From positions 1 through 32,294 of the forward strand of contig JAOTXT010000052.1 of NCBI GenBank assembly GCA_029862205.1: a DNA stretch of 32,294 nucleotides, written 5' to 3'. Position 1 is the first letter of the stretch, and each line of letters opens with the position of its first letter. The notes beneath the pieces were generated by a model. That model did no database searches and had not been told where the DNA came from. It saw only the letters and a program-made list of their open reading frames with translations. Below, in pieces: positions 7,272-15,114 of the stretch. Source of the stretch: Paracoccaceae bacterium (lineage in GTDB: Bacteria > Pseudomonadota > Alphaproteobacteria > Rhodobacterales > Rhodobacteraceae). The translations under genes and the position numbers were made by a program.

Positions 7272-8813
7272 ATGGCGATGGACTTGAGGTGGGCAGGACT
7301 GGATCAGCAATTATCGCCCCGTCTGACGGTTCTCTCGAACGACCAAAAGAAGGTCATGATCAATGCCGCCTTCGAGGTTCTGACCCGCGCCGGAAACCGG
7401 GTCGGCTCGAAACCCGCCCTGGAGGTGCTCCGCAAGGCCGGGTGCCGGATCGAACCCTGCGACGAAGACGGCGAGAAGGTCTACTTTCCGCAGCGCCTGA
7501 TCGAGGAGTGCATCCGCTCGGCCCCGAAACGGTTCGTGATGTATGACAGGAACGGCGAACCGAAGCTCTATTGCGAAGGCCGCAACAGCTACTTCTCGCC
7601 CACCTCCGCCTGCCCGAAAATGTGGGACCCCTATACCGGTGAGCGCCGGGCCTGGAAGAAAGAAGATATCGGGAATGCGGCGCGCATCACCGATTACCTT
7701 CCCAATCTCGATGCCATGTTCGCGCTCGGCTCACTCGCCGACGATTACGGGTTCGACTGCTTCGTGCACGAAGTGCACGCCATGATGATCAATACCGAGA
7801 AGCCGATCATCTATCTGTCAAACGATGTCCCGGACACCAAGGCGATCTGCGAGATGGCGGCATTGATTGCCGGCGGGTGGGACAGGCTGCGCGAACGACC
7901 GTTCCTTCTACAATACGACGAGGTGCTGTCGCCGCTGAAGCACAAGAACCATGCGTTCGACAAGTTCTGCTATCTGGCGGAAGAAGGGCTGCCGATCCGC
8001 TACGGTGCCTTCACCATGTCGGGCGCGTCGTCGCCGGTCACTATTCAGGGTGCCGTGGTCCAGTCGCTTGCCGAGGCCCTGGTCGGACTGATCGTCTCGC
8101 AGCTCGTGCGCCCGGGCGTTCCCTACGTGATGGCGATCCTGCCGGGAATCATGGACCTGAAGTTCGGAATTCTCTCGTCCGGGGCACCGGAATACCACCT
8201 GTTCCACTCTCTCTACACGGAACTTTGCCACGAATTGGAGTTGCCGGTTATGGCGACGGCCGGCATCACGGATTCGAAGATCGTCGATGCTCAGGCGGGT
8301 GCCGAGACCTTGTGGAGCTATCTCTGCGCCGCCCTGTCAGGCTGCCACATGAACATCGGTGCGGGAAGCCTTGAATCGCACTTGATCGGCTCGTTTGAGC
8401 ATCTGGTCCTGTCGAACGAGTGCATCGGCGCGGTCCGACGCTTCATGAAGGGTGCCCCGGTGAATGACCACACACTGGCGCTCGACGTGATTCAGGCGGT
8501 TGGCGACGGTTTGCCGAACAAGATCTTCGTCGATCAGGAACACACGATGAACTGCTACCTCGAGGAACAGTGGCAACCCGAGGTCTTTAACCGCAATAAC
8601 TTCCAGTCTTGGACGAACAAGGGCCAGAAGACGACGCACGACTGGTGCAATGACAAGGTGCGGTGGATTCTCGAGAACCACACGCCCAAGCAGCTTCCGG
8701 ATGAGATACTGAAACAGCTCGAGGAGATCGCGCAGGGCGCGACGGATGAAGCGACACTTGCTGTCTCGAAGACCAAAAAAGCGAAGCGCCGCCGCAAGTT
8801 CCGGGCGGCCTGA
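7272..8813 (+). CDS. MttB-superfamily corrinoid methyltransferase, non-pyrrolysine type
   Basis: This 513-aa protein belongs to the trimethylamine methyltransferase superfamily (COG5598). Members move a methyl group from an amine to the Co(I) of a partner corrinoid protein. The full-length frame has no internal TAG, so it belongs to the non-pyrrolysine branch, whose characterised members use quaternary amines such as glycine betaine (MtgB), proline betaine (MtpB), carnitine (MtcB) or gamma-butyrobetaine (MtyB). The family-like C-terminal half includes LPVMATAGITDSK and MNIGAGSLESH. The start ATG has GGGAGG 6 bases upstream. The corrinoid protein follows 46 bp later and an activase after that. 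An unusual lysine/arginine-rich tail (KTKKAKRRRKFRAA) ends the protein. The true substrate is unknown. Confidence 0.92.
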   Translation: MAMDLRWAGLDQQLSPRLTVLSNDQKKVMINAAFEVLTRAGNRVGSKPALEVLRKAGCRIEPCDEDGEKVYFPQRLIEECIRSAPKRFVMYDRNGEPKLYCEGRNSYFSPTSACPKMWDPYTGERRAWKKEDIGNAARITDYLPNLDAMFALGSLADDYGFDCFVHEVHAMMINTEKPIIYLSNDVPDTKAICEMAALIAGGWDRLRERPFLLQYDEVLSPLKHKNHAFDKFCYLAEEGLPIRYGAFTMSGASSPVTIQGAVVQSLAEALVGLIVSQLVRPGVPYVMAILPGIMDLKFGILSSGAPEYHLFHSLYTELCHELELPVMATAGITDSKIVDAQAGAETLWSYLCAALSGCHMNIGAGSLESHLIGSFEHLVLSNECIGAVRRFMKGAPVNDHTLALDVIQAVGDGLPNKIFVDQEHTMNCYLEEQWQPEVFNRNNFQSWTNKGQKTTHDWCNDKVRWILENHTPKQLPDEILKQLEEIAQGATDEATLAVSKTKKAKRRRKFRAA

Positions 8814-8859
8814 GCGGCGGTGCCGATCAGCGATTCTTCGAACAACGAGGAAACCATAA

Positions 8860-9558
8860 ATGACAATCGAGTTTGAAACCCTGGCTCAAGCCATCGTTGA
8901 CGGCGATGCTGATACCGCACTGGCGCTGGTCCAGGACGGTCTGGGTGATCAGAAGAACCCCGACCTCGACGAGTTGGCGAATGCGAAGGAGATTCTCAAC
9001 AAGGGCTTGATCGGCGGCATGGATATCATCTCCGAGCTTTGGATTCAGGAGAAGATCTTCATCCCGGAGGTCTTGATCTCGGCCAAGGTGATGCATGGCT
9101 GCATGGACCATCTTCGCCCGATCCTTGAAGCATCGAACGAACCTCCGCGCGGGATCTGCGTGATCGGTACAGTGAAGGGCGACCTACACGATATCGGCCA
9201 GAACATCGTCGGCATGATGCTCAAGGGGAACGGGTTTGAAGTTCACAATATCGGCCCCAATTCCTCGCCGGAGAAATTTGCCGACAAGGTGCGTGAGACA
9301 GGTGCCAACTTGATCGGGCTCTCGGCTCTGCTGACGACGACCATGCCTATGCAACGGGAGTCGATTAAGTATTTCGAGGAGGAGGGACTGCTCGAGACCG
9401 CGGCCGTGATGGTCGGAGGCGCCCCGGTCACTGCGGACTGGGCCGAGAAGATCGATTCCGATGGTTATGCACCCGATGCGGCGACGACGGTCGGCCTGGC
9501 AAAACAGCTTGTGGACGATCTGGCCGAGGAACTGGGTCAAGTTGCGGCCACCAATTGA
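8860..9558 (+). CDS. B12-binding corrinoid protein, MttC/MtgC-like
   Basis: This 232-aa methyl carrier binds a cobamide and shuttles the methyl group between the substrate methyltransferase and the tetrahydrofolate methyltransferase. Residues 1-90 form the helical cap domain of the B12-binding_2 type. The Rossmann-like cobalamin domain follows with the DxHxxG signature, Asp108-x-His110-x-x-Gly113, His110 being the lower Co ligand. Later cobalamin-contact segments (GLSALLTTTM, VGGAPVT) are also present. Length matches MttC/MtbC/MtgC proteins. It lies directly after the methyltransferase gene, the standard partner arrangement. Confidence 0.95.
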   Translation: MTIEFETLAQAIVDGDADTALALVQDGLGDQKNPDLDELANAKEILNKGLIGGMDIISELWIQEKIFIPEVLISAKVMHGCMDHLRPILEASNEPPRGICVIGTVKGDLHDIGQNIVGMMLKGNGFEVHNIGPNSSPEKFADKVRETGANLIGLSALLTTTMPMQRESIKYFEEEGLLETAAVMVGGAPVTADWAEKIDSDGYAPDAATTVGLAKQLVDDLAEELGQVAATN

Positions 9559-9595
9559 TCCGTTCATCGGCGCATCCGCTGCGTGAGCCGACTTG

Positions 9596-11503
9596 ATGGC
9601 GGACCAGTTCGTCATAACATTTCAGGGAGAGGTAGTACCGGGCGGAGGCAAATCCGTCGCGGCGACCACCGGGAAGAGCGTCCTCGACGCGGCACGCGAT
9701 GCCGGGCTCGAGGTGATCGCCACCTGCGGCGAGCGCGGGCGCTGCAGGAGCTGCCGCGTCAAGGTCCTGAAGGGTGATGCGCCGCCGGCGACGATCATGG
9801 ACCAGGTGCAACTCGGCCATGAGGAGGTCCAGGAGCGCTTCCGCCTCTCGTGCCAGATGCCGGTGACCGGCGATGCGACGATCCTGATCGCCCCGCCGAA
9901 ATCCGAGGCCGGACACAAGGTCCTGGCGATCGAGCGCCGCGAGGAGACGGGCGCGGTGAAGCTCGATTCCGGGGTCGTCAAGGAATGCGTTCAGGTCACC
10001 CTGCCGGACGATGAGAACCACCAAAGCTCGGACGTCGAGGAGCTCGTGCGCGCGCTTTCGGTCGAGGTCGAGGCGCCGGTCCCGGCAGACATCCTTCGCA
10101 AGATACCTGAGACGGTGCGTGCGCGGCGCAACCAGGTGACCGTAAGCCTGTTCCGCGGAGAGATCATCGACGTGCAGCCGGGCGACACGTCTGATCAGAA
10201 GCTGGGCATGGCATTCGACGTGGGAACGACCAGTATCGTCGGCTCGCTCCTGGACCTGAACACGGGCCAGGAACTGGCATCCGTGGGCGGCGTGAATCCG
10301 CAATCGCCGTTCGGCGGCGACCTGATGTCGAGGATCGCCTACATCCAGGAAGACCCCAAGCGGCTGCAGACGCTGCGCGCGAAAGTTCTGGGCGCCGTCA
10401 ATGACTATGTAAAGGAGGCTTGCACGCTGGCCAAGGTCGACCCGCAGAACATCCACAAGATCGCCGTGGTCGGCAATACCTGTATGCATCACATCTTCCT
10501 CGGCATCAATCCGACCCATGTGGGGCTCGCGCCCTATGCACCGTCGATGCGCGATCCGATCGTCCTGAAGGGCAGCGACATTCCGCTCAAGACCGTTCCG
10601 AACGCCCGGGTCTGCATGCTGCCGATCATCGCCGGGTTCGTCGGTGCCGATACGGTCGCCGCCGCGCTCGCGACGCGGATCTACGAGAGCGACGATATGC
10701 GCTGCCTTGTCGATATTGGCACGAACGGCGAAGTGGTCATGGGCCAGAAGGGCAAGCTTCTGGCCTGCTCCGCCCCGGCCGGTCCGGCGCTGGAAGGCGG
10801 GCAGATTCGCCACGGGATGCGCGGCGCTCTGGGGGCGATCGAACGTGTCACGATAGCCAAGGAAGTCGAGCTTCAGGTCATCGGCGGGGTCGACCCGATT
10901 GGCATTTGCGGCTCGGGCCTGATCGATGCGGTCTCGGCCATGCTCGATGCCGGGATCCTGACCCAGCGCGGGCTGATCCGCTTCGACGACCGCGAGACGT
11001 TCTCGGACACGATACGCGATCGGCTGCGCCATGTGGGCGAACGTGACGAGTTTGTTCTCGGCTGGGCCGAGGCTGCCGGCGGCGAAGAGGACATCACCCT
11101 GAACCAGAGCGACGTTCGGCAGTTGCAGCTTGCGAAGGGTGCCATCTGCAGCGGCGTTTTATTGCTGGAACGGGTGCTCGACATTGCGAACGAGGAAATC
11201 CGAGAAATCTATTTGTGTGGCGGGTTTGGGAACTACATCAATACCGAGAGCGCGCTCCGCATCCGGCTGTTGCCGGATGTCGGCGTAGAGCGCGTGACGT
11301 ATTTCGGCAATGCCGCCGGCATGGGGGCTCAGATGGCCTTACTCTCGGAAACCGAGCGCGCACGGGCGAACGACCTGGCACGCGAGATCGAGCATGTCGC
11401 AATGGCGACCCATCCCGAGTTTCAGGACGTTTTCCTCGACGCGTTGGAGTTTCCGGCGGCACCCAACGCCGATTCCGAGGCTACTGGGAGCAGAGTTGCG
11501 TAA
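9596..11503 (+). CDS. RamA-type reductive activator of corrinoid proteins ([2Fe-2S] plus ASKHA domain)
   Basis: This 635-aa protein restores inactive Co(II) corrinoid protein to Co(I) with ATP, keeping the methyl carrier cycling. The N-terminus is a plant-type [2Fe-2S] ferredoxin domain with Cys44-x5-Cys50-x2-Cys53 and Cys86. A linker follows, then an ASKHA nucleotide-binding domain opening with GMAFDVGTTS (near 204-213) and carrying the C-terminal DUF4445 region (VDIGTNGEVV, GICGSGLIDA, CGGFGNYIN). This layout matches bacterial RACE/RACo-type activators rather than archaeal RamA, which uses two 4Fe-4S clusters. The ATG at 9596 is preceded by an in-frame TTG and only a weak ribosome site. A dedicated activase suggests the corrinoid is re-oxidised often, as expected in an oxygen-exposed host (inference). 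Confidence 0.93.
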   Translation: MADQFVITFQGEVVPGGGKSVAATTGKSVLDAARDAGLEVIATCGERGRCRSCRVKVLKGDAPPATIMDQVQLGHEEVQERFRLSCQMPVTGDATILIAPPKSEAGHKVLAIERREETGAVKLDSGVVKECVQVTLPDDENHQSSDVEELVRALSVEVEAPVPADILRKIPETVRARRNQVTVSLFRGEIIDVQPGDTSDQKLGMAFDVGTTSIVGSLLDLNTGQELASVGGVNPQSPFGGDLMSRIAYIQEDPKRLQTLRAKVLGAVNDYVKEACTLAKVDPQNIHKIAVVGNTCMHHIFLGINPTHVGLAPYAPSMRDPIVLKGSDIPLKTVPNARVCMLPIIAGFVGADTVAAALATRIYESDDMRCLVDIGTNGEVVMGQKGKLLACSAPAGPALEGGQIRHGMRGALGAIERVTIAKEVELQVIGGVDPIGICGSGLIDAVSAMLDAGILTQRGLIRFDDRETFSDTIRDRLRHVGERDEFVLGWAEAAGGEEDITLNQSDVRQLQLAKGAICSGVLLLERVLDIANEEIREIYLCGGFGNYINTESALRIRLLPDVGVERVTYFGNAAGMGAQMALLSETERARANDLAREIEHVAMATHPEFQDVFLDALEFPAAPNADSEATGSRVA

Positions 11504-11553
11504 AGCAGCCCCGGTCATGTATGAGCCAAGGCCGCTCGAAGGAGTTCGACCAT

Positions 11554-12291
11554 ATGATTGATGATGTTCTGACCGCCGTTGCGAAGCCCGAGCAAAGACC
11601 ACTTCCCGAGGTGGCCTACGAAAACCTGCTCAGCAGGATCATCCGCCTCGAACTGCCGCCAGGCTCGGCATTGGTGGAAAAGGCATTGACGGACGAGTTG
11701 CAGCTAGGCCGGACCCCGATCCGCGAGGCGTTGCAGCGCCTGACGGTCGAAGGCCTTGTCTGCCGCGAACACTACCGGGGCGTCTATGTCTGCGAGGTGA
11801 CCGCGGACAGCATCGAGCGGGTCGCAGAGTTTCGGAAGATGACCGACCCCCAAATCGCGCAGTTCGCCGCCGAGCGGGCGACCAGCGAAGAGTCCGACTT
11901 TCTTCTCACGCGTATCGAGCTCATGAACAGTGCTGTGAAGTCCTTGGAGTTCGACAGCTATGTGAACTCGAGCCGCGACTTCTATACCGGCCTGGCCCAG
12001 TGCACCCATAACCTGCATTTCGAGGAATCCGCGAAGCGGATCTTCAATTTCGACGCCCGACTCCTCTATCTGGCCGCCGGGTGCGACACTGGCTGGATCG
12101 ACATGGCGAATGCGCGAATCGAGAACGCGCTGACGGTCGCCGATTGCGTCAAGCGCCATGCCAGCGAAGAAGCGTCGGCCTCGGTCCGGCTTTTCCTCAC
12201 GCGGTATTTCACACGTGTGATTGACAAGCTGGACAACTACCTCGTATCCGGCGGTCTCGGCTCCAAGCCGAAGCGCCAGGCCTCTGGGTGA
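11554..12291 (+). CDS. GntR-family transcriptional regulator (FCD-like)
   Basis: This 245-aa regulator has an N-terminal winged helix (AYENLLSRIIRLELPPGSALVEKALTDE region through GRTPIREALQRLTVEG) characteristic of GntR proteins, followed by an all-helical effector domain of the FCD type. I chose the ATG at 11554, with AAGGAG 10 bases upstream; an in-frame ATG at 11521 would add 11 residues. The gene starts 50 bp after the activase and runs with the methyltransferase operon, so it probably senses the operon's substrate or a product. A candidate operator is the TTGGTATAC repeat pair in the divergent promoter. Confidence 0.88.
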   Translation: MIDDVLTAVAKPEQRPLPEVAYENLLSRIIRLELPPGSALVEKALTDELQLGRTPIREALQRLTVEGLVCREHYRGVYVCEVTADSIERVAEFRKMTDPQIAQFAAERATSEESDFLLTRIELMNSAVKSLEFDSYVNSSRDFYTGLAQCTHNLHFEESAKRIFNFDARLLYLAAGCDTGWIDMANARIENALTVADCVKRHASEEASASVRLFLTRYFTRVIDKLDNYLVSGGLGSKPKRQASG

Positions 12292-12325
12292 GAGGGCGGC
12301 TCGCTATCTAATCTAGGAGATCTGC

Positions 12326-13315
12326 CTATTTCTGAGAGCGTATGTATTTCAGGTATTTGAGGCCGTATTCATCCTCGGCCGTCATGACCGCGGCGGCCAG
12401 TCCGTATTCATCCTCATTGGCCGGCGGGGCCTGGATCTCGGGCAAGGGGTTCATGATCGGATCGATCATGACCGCATCGCAGCCCGCCTCGATCGAGAGC
12501 CGAATGAAAGCATCGTTCAGGAGCTTACGCCGGGGTAGCCCGAAGGACACGTTGGACAGCCCACCGAAGATGTGAACGTCCGGGTAGTTCGCGCGTAGGG
12601 TCTTCACGCTTTCCAGGAAGTGCTTTCCGTATTCCGGCCCAGCGCCGACGGGGAAGACGAGCGGATCCAGGAAGCGATCCTCCATCGGAACGTCCTTTTC
12701 GTCCATCATCGCCATCAGCCGGGTCAGGTTGTCCACCCGCTCGTGCTCGTCCTGGGGCATGCCGTCCTCGCCCGATCCGTTGGCGAAGATCATCGCTCCG
12801 GCCTCGCGGGCAATGTCGATCACCACGTCGCGCCCCGGCTCGAGGCTGACCGAATTGATTGCCGGACGCGACAGGGACATATCGTAGACCTCCAGGCCAG
12901 CGCGCAGCGTATCCGGATCGGAGCTGTCGATGGCGAAGGACACGTCCGGGCAGATGCCCTGCGCGGTCTTGACGATCCAGCGCATGAACTCATGGCGCTC
13001 CTCGGGGTAGACCGACAGTTCATCGACGCAGAGATCAATGATCCCGGCGCCTGCGTTCACTTGCGCAACGATCGCCCAGGTCAAGAAATCCAGGTCCTGG
13101 TCGCGCACGCCCTGGCCGATATGCCCGATCCGTCCCGTGGCGACCTTTTCTGGCTCCTCAGGCCACTGGTCGGTGACGTCCAGAAACCCCTCGACCCCAT
13201 CGAGACCCGGGTATCGCCAGAACACGCGACCGTCCTTGTGGACAATGTTCTTCGAATTCGTCCGGATCCGGCGGGTCGTGTTTATATTCTCACCAATGAC
13301 GATCAGAACGGTCAT
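12326..13315 (-). CDS. Methyltetrahydrofolate:corrinoid methyltransferase (pterin-binding, MtgA/AcsE-like)
   Basis: This 329-aa TIM-barrel protein belongs to the pterin-binding family (dihydropteroate synthase fold), whose MtgA/AcsE members move a methyl group between corrinoid protein and tetrahydrofolate. It opens with IGENINTT, and later shows the family's barrel strands (NAGAGIIDLCVDE, FAIDSSDPDTL, NSVSLEPG, FGGLSNVSFGLP) carrying the Asp and Asn residues that hold the pterin. The start ATG at 13313-13315 has GGAGG 5 bases upstream; an ATG 22 codons further up has no such site. It faces the methyltransferase operon across a 34-bp gap. With the other three proteins it completes methyl transfer from substrate to tetrahydrofolate. 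Confidence 0.9.
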   Translation of the reverse strand: MTVLIVIGENINTTRRIRTNSKNIVHKDGRVFWRYPGLDGVEGFLDVTDQWPEEPEKVATGRIGHIGQGVRDQDLDFLTWAIVAQVNAGAGIIDLCVDELSVYPEERHEFMRWIVKTAQGICPDVSFAIDSSDPDTLRAGLEVYDMSLSRPAINSVSLEPGRDVVIDIAREAGAMIFANGSGEDGMPQDEHERVDNLTRLMAMMDEKDVPMEDRFLDPLVFPVGAGPEYGKHFLESVKTLRANYPDVHIFGGLSNVSFGLPRRKLLNDAFIRLSIEAGCDAVMIDPIMNPLPEIQAPPANEDEYGLAAAVMTAEDEYGLKYLKYIRSQK

Positions 13316-13622
13316 TTTGGCCTCCATCTGTCCCGATTTGGAGACTATCATTGAATCCGATTTGCCCATTAATTTCTTCATGTTATCGACGCAAAGGGGG
13401 CATGCGCTAACGGGGCATTCGGTATCGCCTTGTCCACCATTGCGCGCGTATCTTCAGTTCCGCGAGAACACAACGACCCCGATTGGGCCCGCGATTCTTT
13501 AGAAGAACGCATTGGGCATCAATCGCCTGAGTAGGCTACTCGACTATCCTGCGAATATGCCGGTCGTCTGTTTCGGTGCGAGCGTCCGAAATGCGGTGCC
13601 GATTCAACGGATCGCATGCTTT
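13316..13622. other. Non-coding stretch between methyl-H4folate transferase gene and IS30 element
   Basis: I see no credible gene here. It should hold the promoter of the minus-strand methyltransferase, but no clear box is visible. No cobalamin riboswitch (B12 box) was recognised. A short GAGTAGGCTACTC palindrome occurs near 13530. The right part holds an extra IS-end-like repeat, listed separately. Confidence 0.5.
13592..13615. repeat. Extra IS30 end-like sequence, tandem to the element's left end
   Basis: TGCCGATTCAACGGATCGC occurs at 13597-13615 and again, identical, at 13626-13644 inside the left terminal repeat of the IS element. The two are in the same orientation, 29 bp apart. The outer copy is preceded by TGCGG, resembling the element's right end (TGCGGTGGGTTCAACGG when read inward). 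It may be a remnant of a second copy or an end-like insertion target. Confidence 0.7.
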
Positions 13623-14854
13623 TGCTGCCGATTCAACGGATCGCCGCAACACACTCGTCGAACTTCTCAGCGGGTGAGATGTAGTTCAATGTCTTTCTCG
13701 GCCTGTCGTTGAGTTCCCGGGCGACGGCGTCGAGCTGGTCCTGGCTGTGTGAGGAGAGGTCGGTGCCTTTCGGGAAGTATTGGCGCAAGAGCCGATTGGT
13801 GTTCTCGTTGGTGCCGCGCTGCCATGGGCTGTGTGGATCGCAGAAGTAGATGTCCAGATCGGTGGCCAGCGTCAGCCGCTTGTGATCGGCCAGCTCCTTG
13901 CCACGGTCCCATGTGAGCGAACGGCGAAGCTCGCGCGGCAGGTGTTGAACTTGCTGGGCGAGAGCCGCCACGACATTCGCCGTGTCCTTGTTCCCAACCT
14001 TCGCGAGCATCACGTAGCGTGTGCGGCGTTCGACCAGCGTGGCGATGAAGCTGTTCTTTGAACCAGCGATCAGATCTCCCTCCCAGTGGCCTGGGATGGC
14101 CCGGTCTTCGACGGCGGCAGGCCGCTCACGGATCGAGATCGCGTCCTTGATCTGCCCGAGCCCATCTCGCTTCAGGCTCGCGTGCCGTGAGCGACGAATG
14201 GCGCGCGTCGCTCGCAGATGAGCCAGCAATTCCTTCTTGAGCACGCCTCGCGCCTGAATGAACAGGCTCCGGTAGATCGTCTCGTGGGACACGCGGGCGC
14301 CCTCATCATCAGGATGCTCGCGCTTCAGCCATCCGGCGATCTGCTGCGGCGACCACTTGCGTTCGAGCTTCCCCGATATCGTGTGGCAGAGTGTTGGCCG
14401 GTACGCCAGCTTGCAGGGCTTCGGCCGGCGGGCACGGTCCCAGGCCGCCTGGTCCGACTGTGCTGCCCGATAGCGTCGCCGCCCTCCGTTACGCCGCACC
14501 TCGCGACTGATCGTCGACGGCGCCCGCTTCAGCTGTCGGGCAATCGTGCGCAGCGACAACTCCGCCCTAAGGCCCCGCGAGACCTCCTCGCGTTCCGCCA
14601 GCGTCAGAGCCAACCGGGATCGCGTCCGGTCTGGCGGACGGATACCACCCGTGCGCGCCAGCAATGGGTAGATCGACGACGAGTTCCGGTCGAACAACCG
14701 ACCAATCGAACTCATCGACTCCCCGCGCTGCCAACGGTCCCAAATCTCCGTCTTCTGCTTCTCCGTAAAATAGATCCGACGACGATAGCCCATCCCAACA
14801 CTCCATCCTTGCTTCCAAGTTGAAGTGTTGCGGCGACCCGTTGAACCCACCGCA
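13623..14854 (-). mobile_element. IS30-family insertion sequence, about 1.23 kb
   Basis: The element is bounded by roughly 30-bp imperfect inverted repeats: left 13623-13652 and right 14825-14854. Their inner portions match well (both contain the GTGTTGCGGCGA core when read toward the element, then CCGTTGAA), with about five mismatches, mostly at the outer end. It contains one transposase gene filling almost the whole length. No clear target duplication could be identified. It separates the methyltransferase island from the sugar-acid/amine island. Confidence 0.85.
13633..14793 (-). CDS. IS30-family transposase
   Basis: This 386-aa DDE transposase opens with an N-terminal helix-turn-helix region (WDRWQRGESMSSIGRLF), followed by a second HTH of the IS30 type (LSLRTIARQLKRAPSTISREVRRN). 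The catalytic rve core has the first Asp in GHWEGDLIAGS, the second in LTWDRGKE, and the Glu in GTNENTNRLLRQYFPKGTD, the family signature. It ends just inside the left terminal repeat. I chose the ATG at 14793, with GGAG 7 bases upstream. All catalytic residues are present, so it could be active. Confidence 0.95.
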   Translation of the reverse strand: MGYRRRIYFTEKQKTEIWDRWQRGESMSSIGRLFDRNSSSIYPLLARTGGIRPPDRTRSRLALTLAEREEVSRGLRAELSLRTIARQLKRAPSTISREVRRNGGRRRYRAAQSDQAAWDRARRPKPCKLAYRPTLCHTISGKLERKWSPQQIAGWLKREHPDDEGARVSHETIYRSLFIQARGVLKKELLAHLRATRAIRRSRHASLKRDGLGQIKDAISIRERPAAVEDRAIPGHWEGDLIAGSKNSFIATLVERRTRYVMLAKVGNKDTANVVAALAQQVQHLPRELRRSLTWDRGKELADHKRLTLATDLDIYFCDPHSPWQRGTNENTNRLLRQYFPKGTDLSSHSQDQLDAVARELNDRPRKTLNYISPAEKFDECVAAIR

Positions 14855-15114
14855 CTTTCTCGATATTGCCCCAAAGGCAGCAATCGCGATCAAACCGGAC
14901 CTTTGAAATATTGCGCCAACGGCAGGTTTGTCCGCAGAGCAGATATTCAGCCTACGCCGTTTTATGGGTTCCGACCCCAGCACCGTTTTCGATCAGCCGG
15001 AATCCAGGCCCCGCTCCCGCCAGACCAGGTAAGCCGGCCGGGGATGCGATCTGGTCAGATCTGAGGCCGTTCTAGGATGGCCAAGGTAGGGGGGTCGAGC
15101 CTGCCCACGTCCCG

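Noticed and set aside
7272-8813. Pyrrolysine-type MttB with TAG readthrough
   Set aside because: The frame is full length without any internal TAG, and no pyl genes are in the window.
9428-11032. Long open frame (534 codons) on the minus strand opposite the corrinoid activase
   Set aside because: It lies entirely opposite well-conserved genes with clear motifs on the plus strand, has a low-complexity Arg/Asp/Leu composition and no recognisable domain; it is a GC-rich shadow.
13316-13622. Cobalamin riboswitch upstream of the corrinoid-dependent genes
   Set aside because: No B12-box-like sequence or conserved fold could be recognised here or in 6892-7271.
14567-14983. Small frames across the IS30 right end
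   Set aside because: They overlap the transposase and the terminal repeat, and show no recognisable protein.
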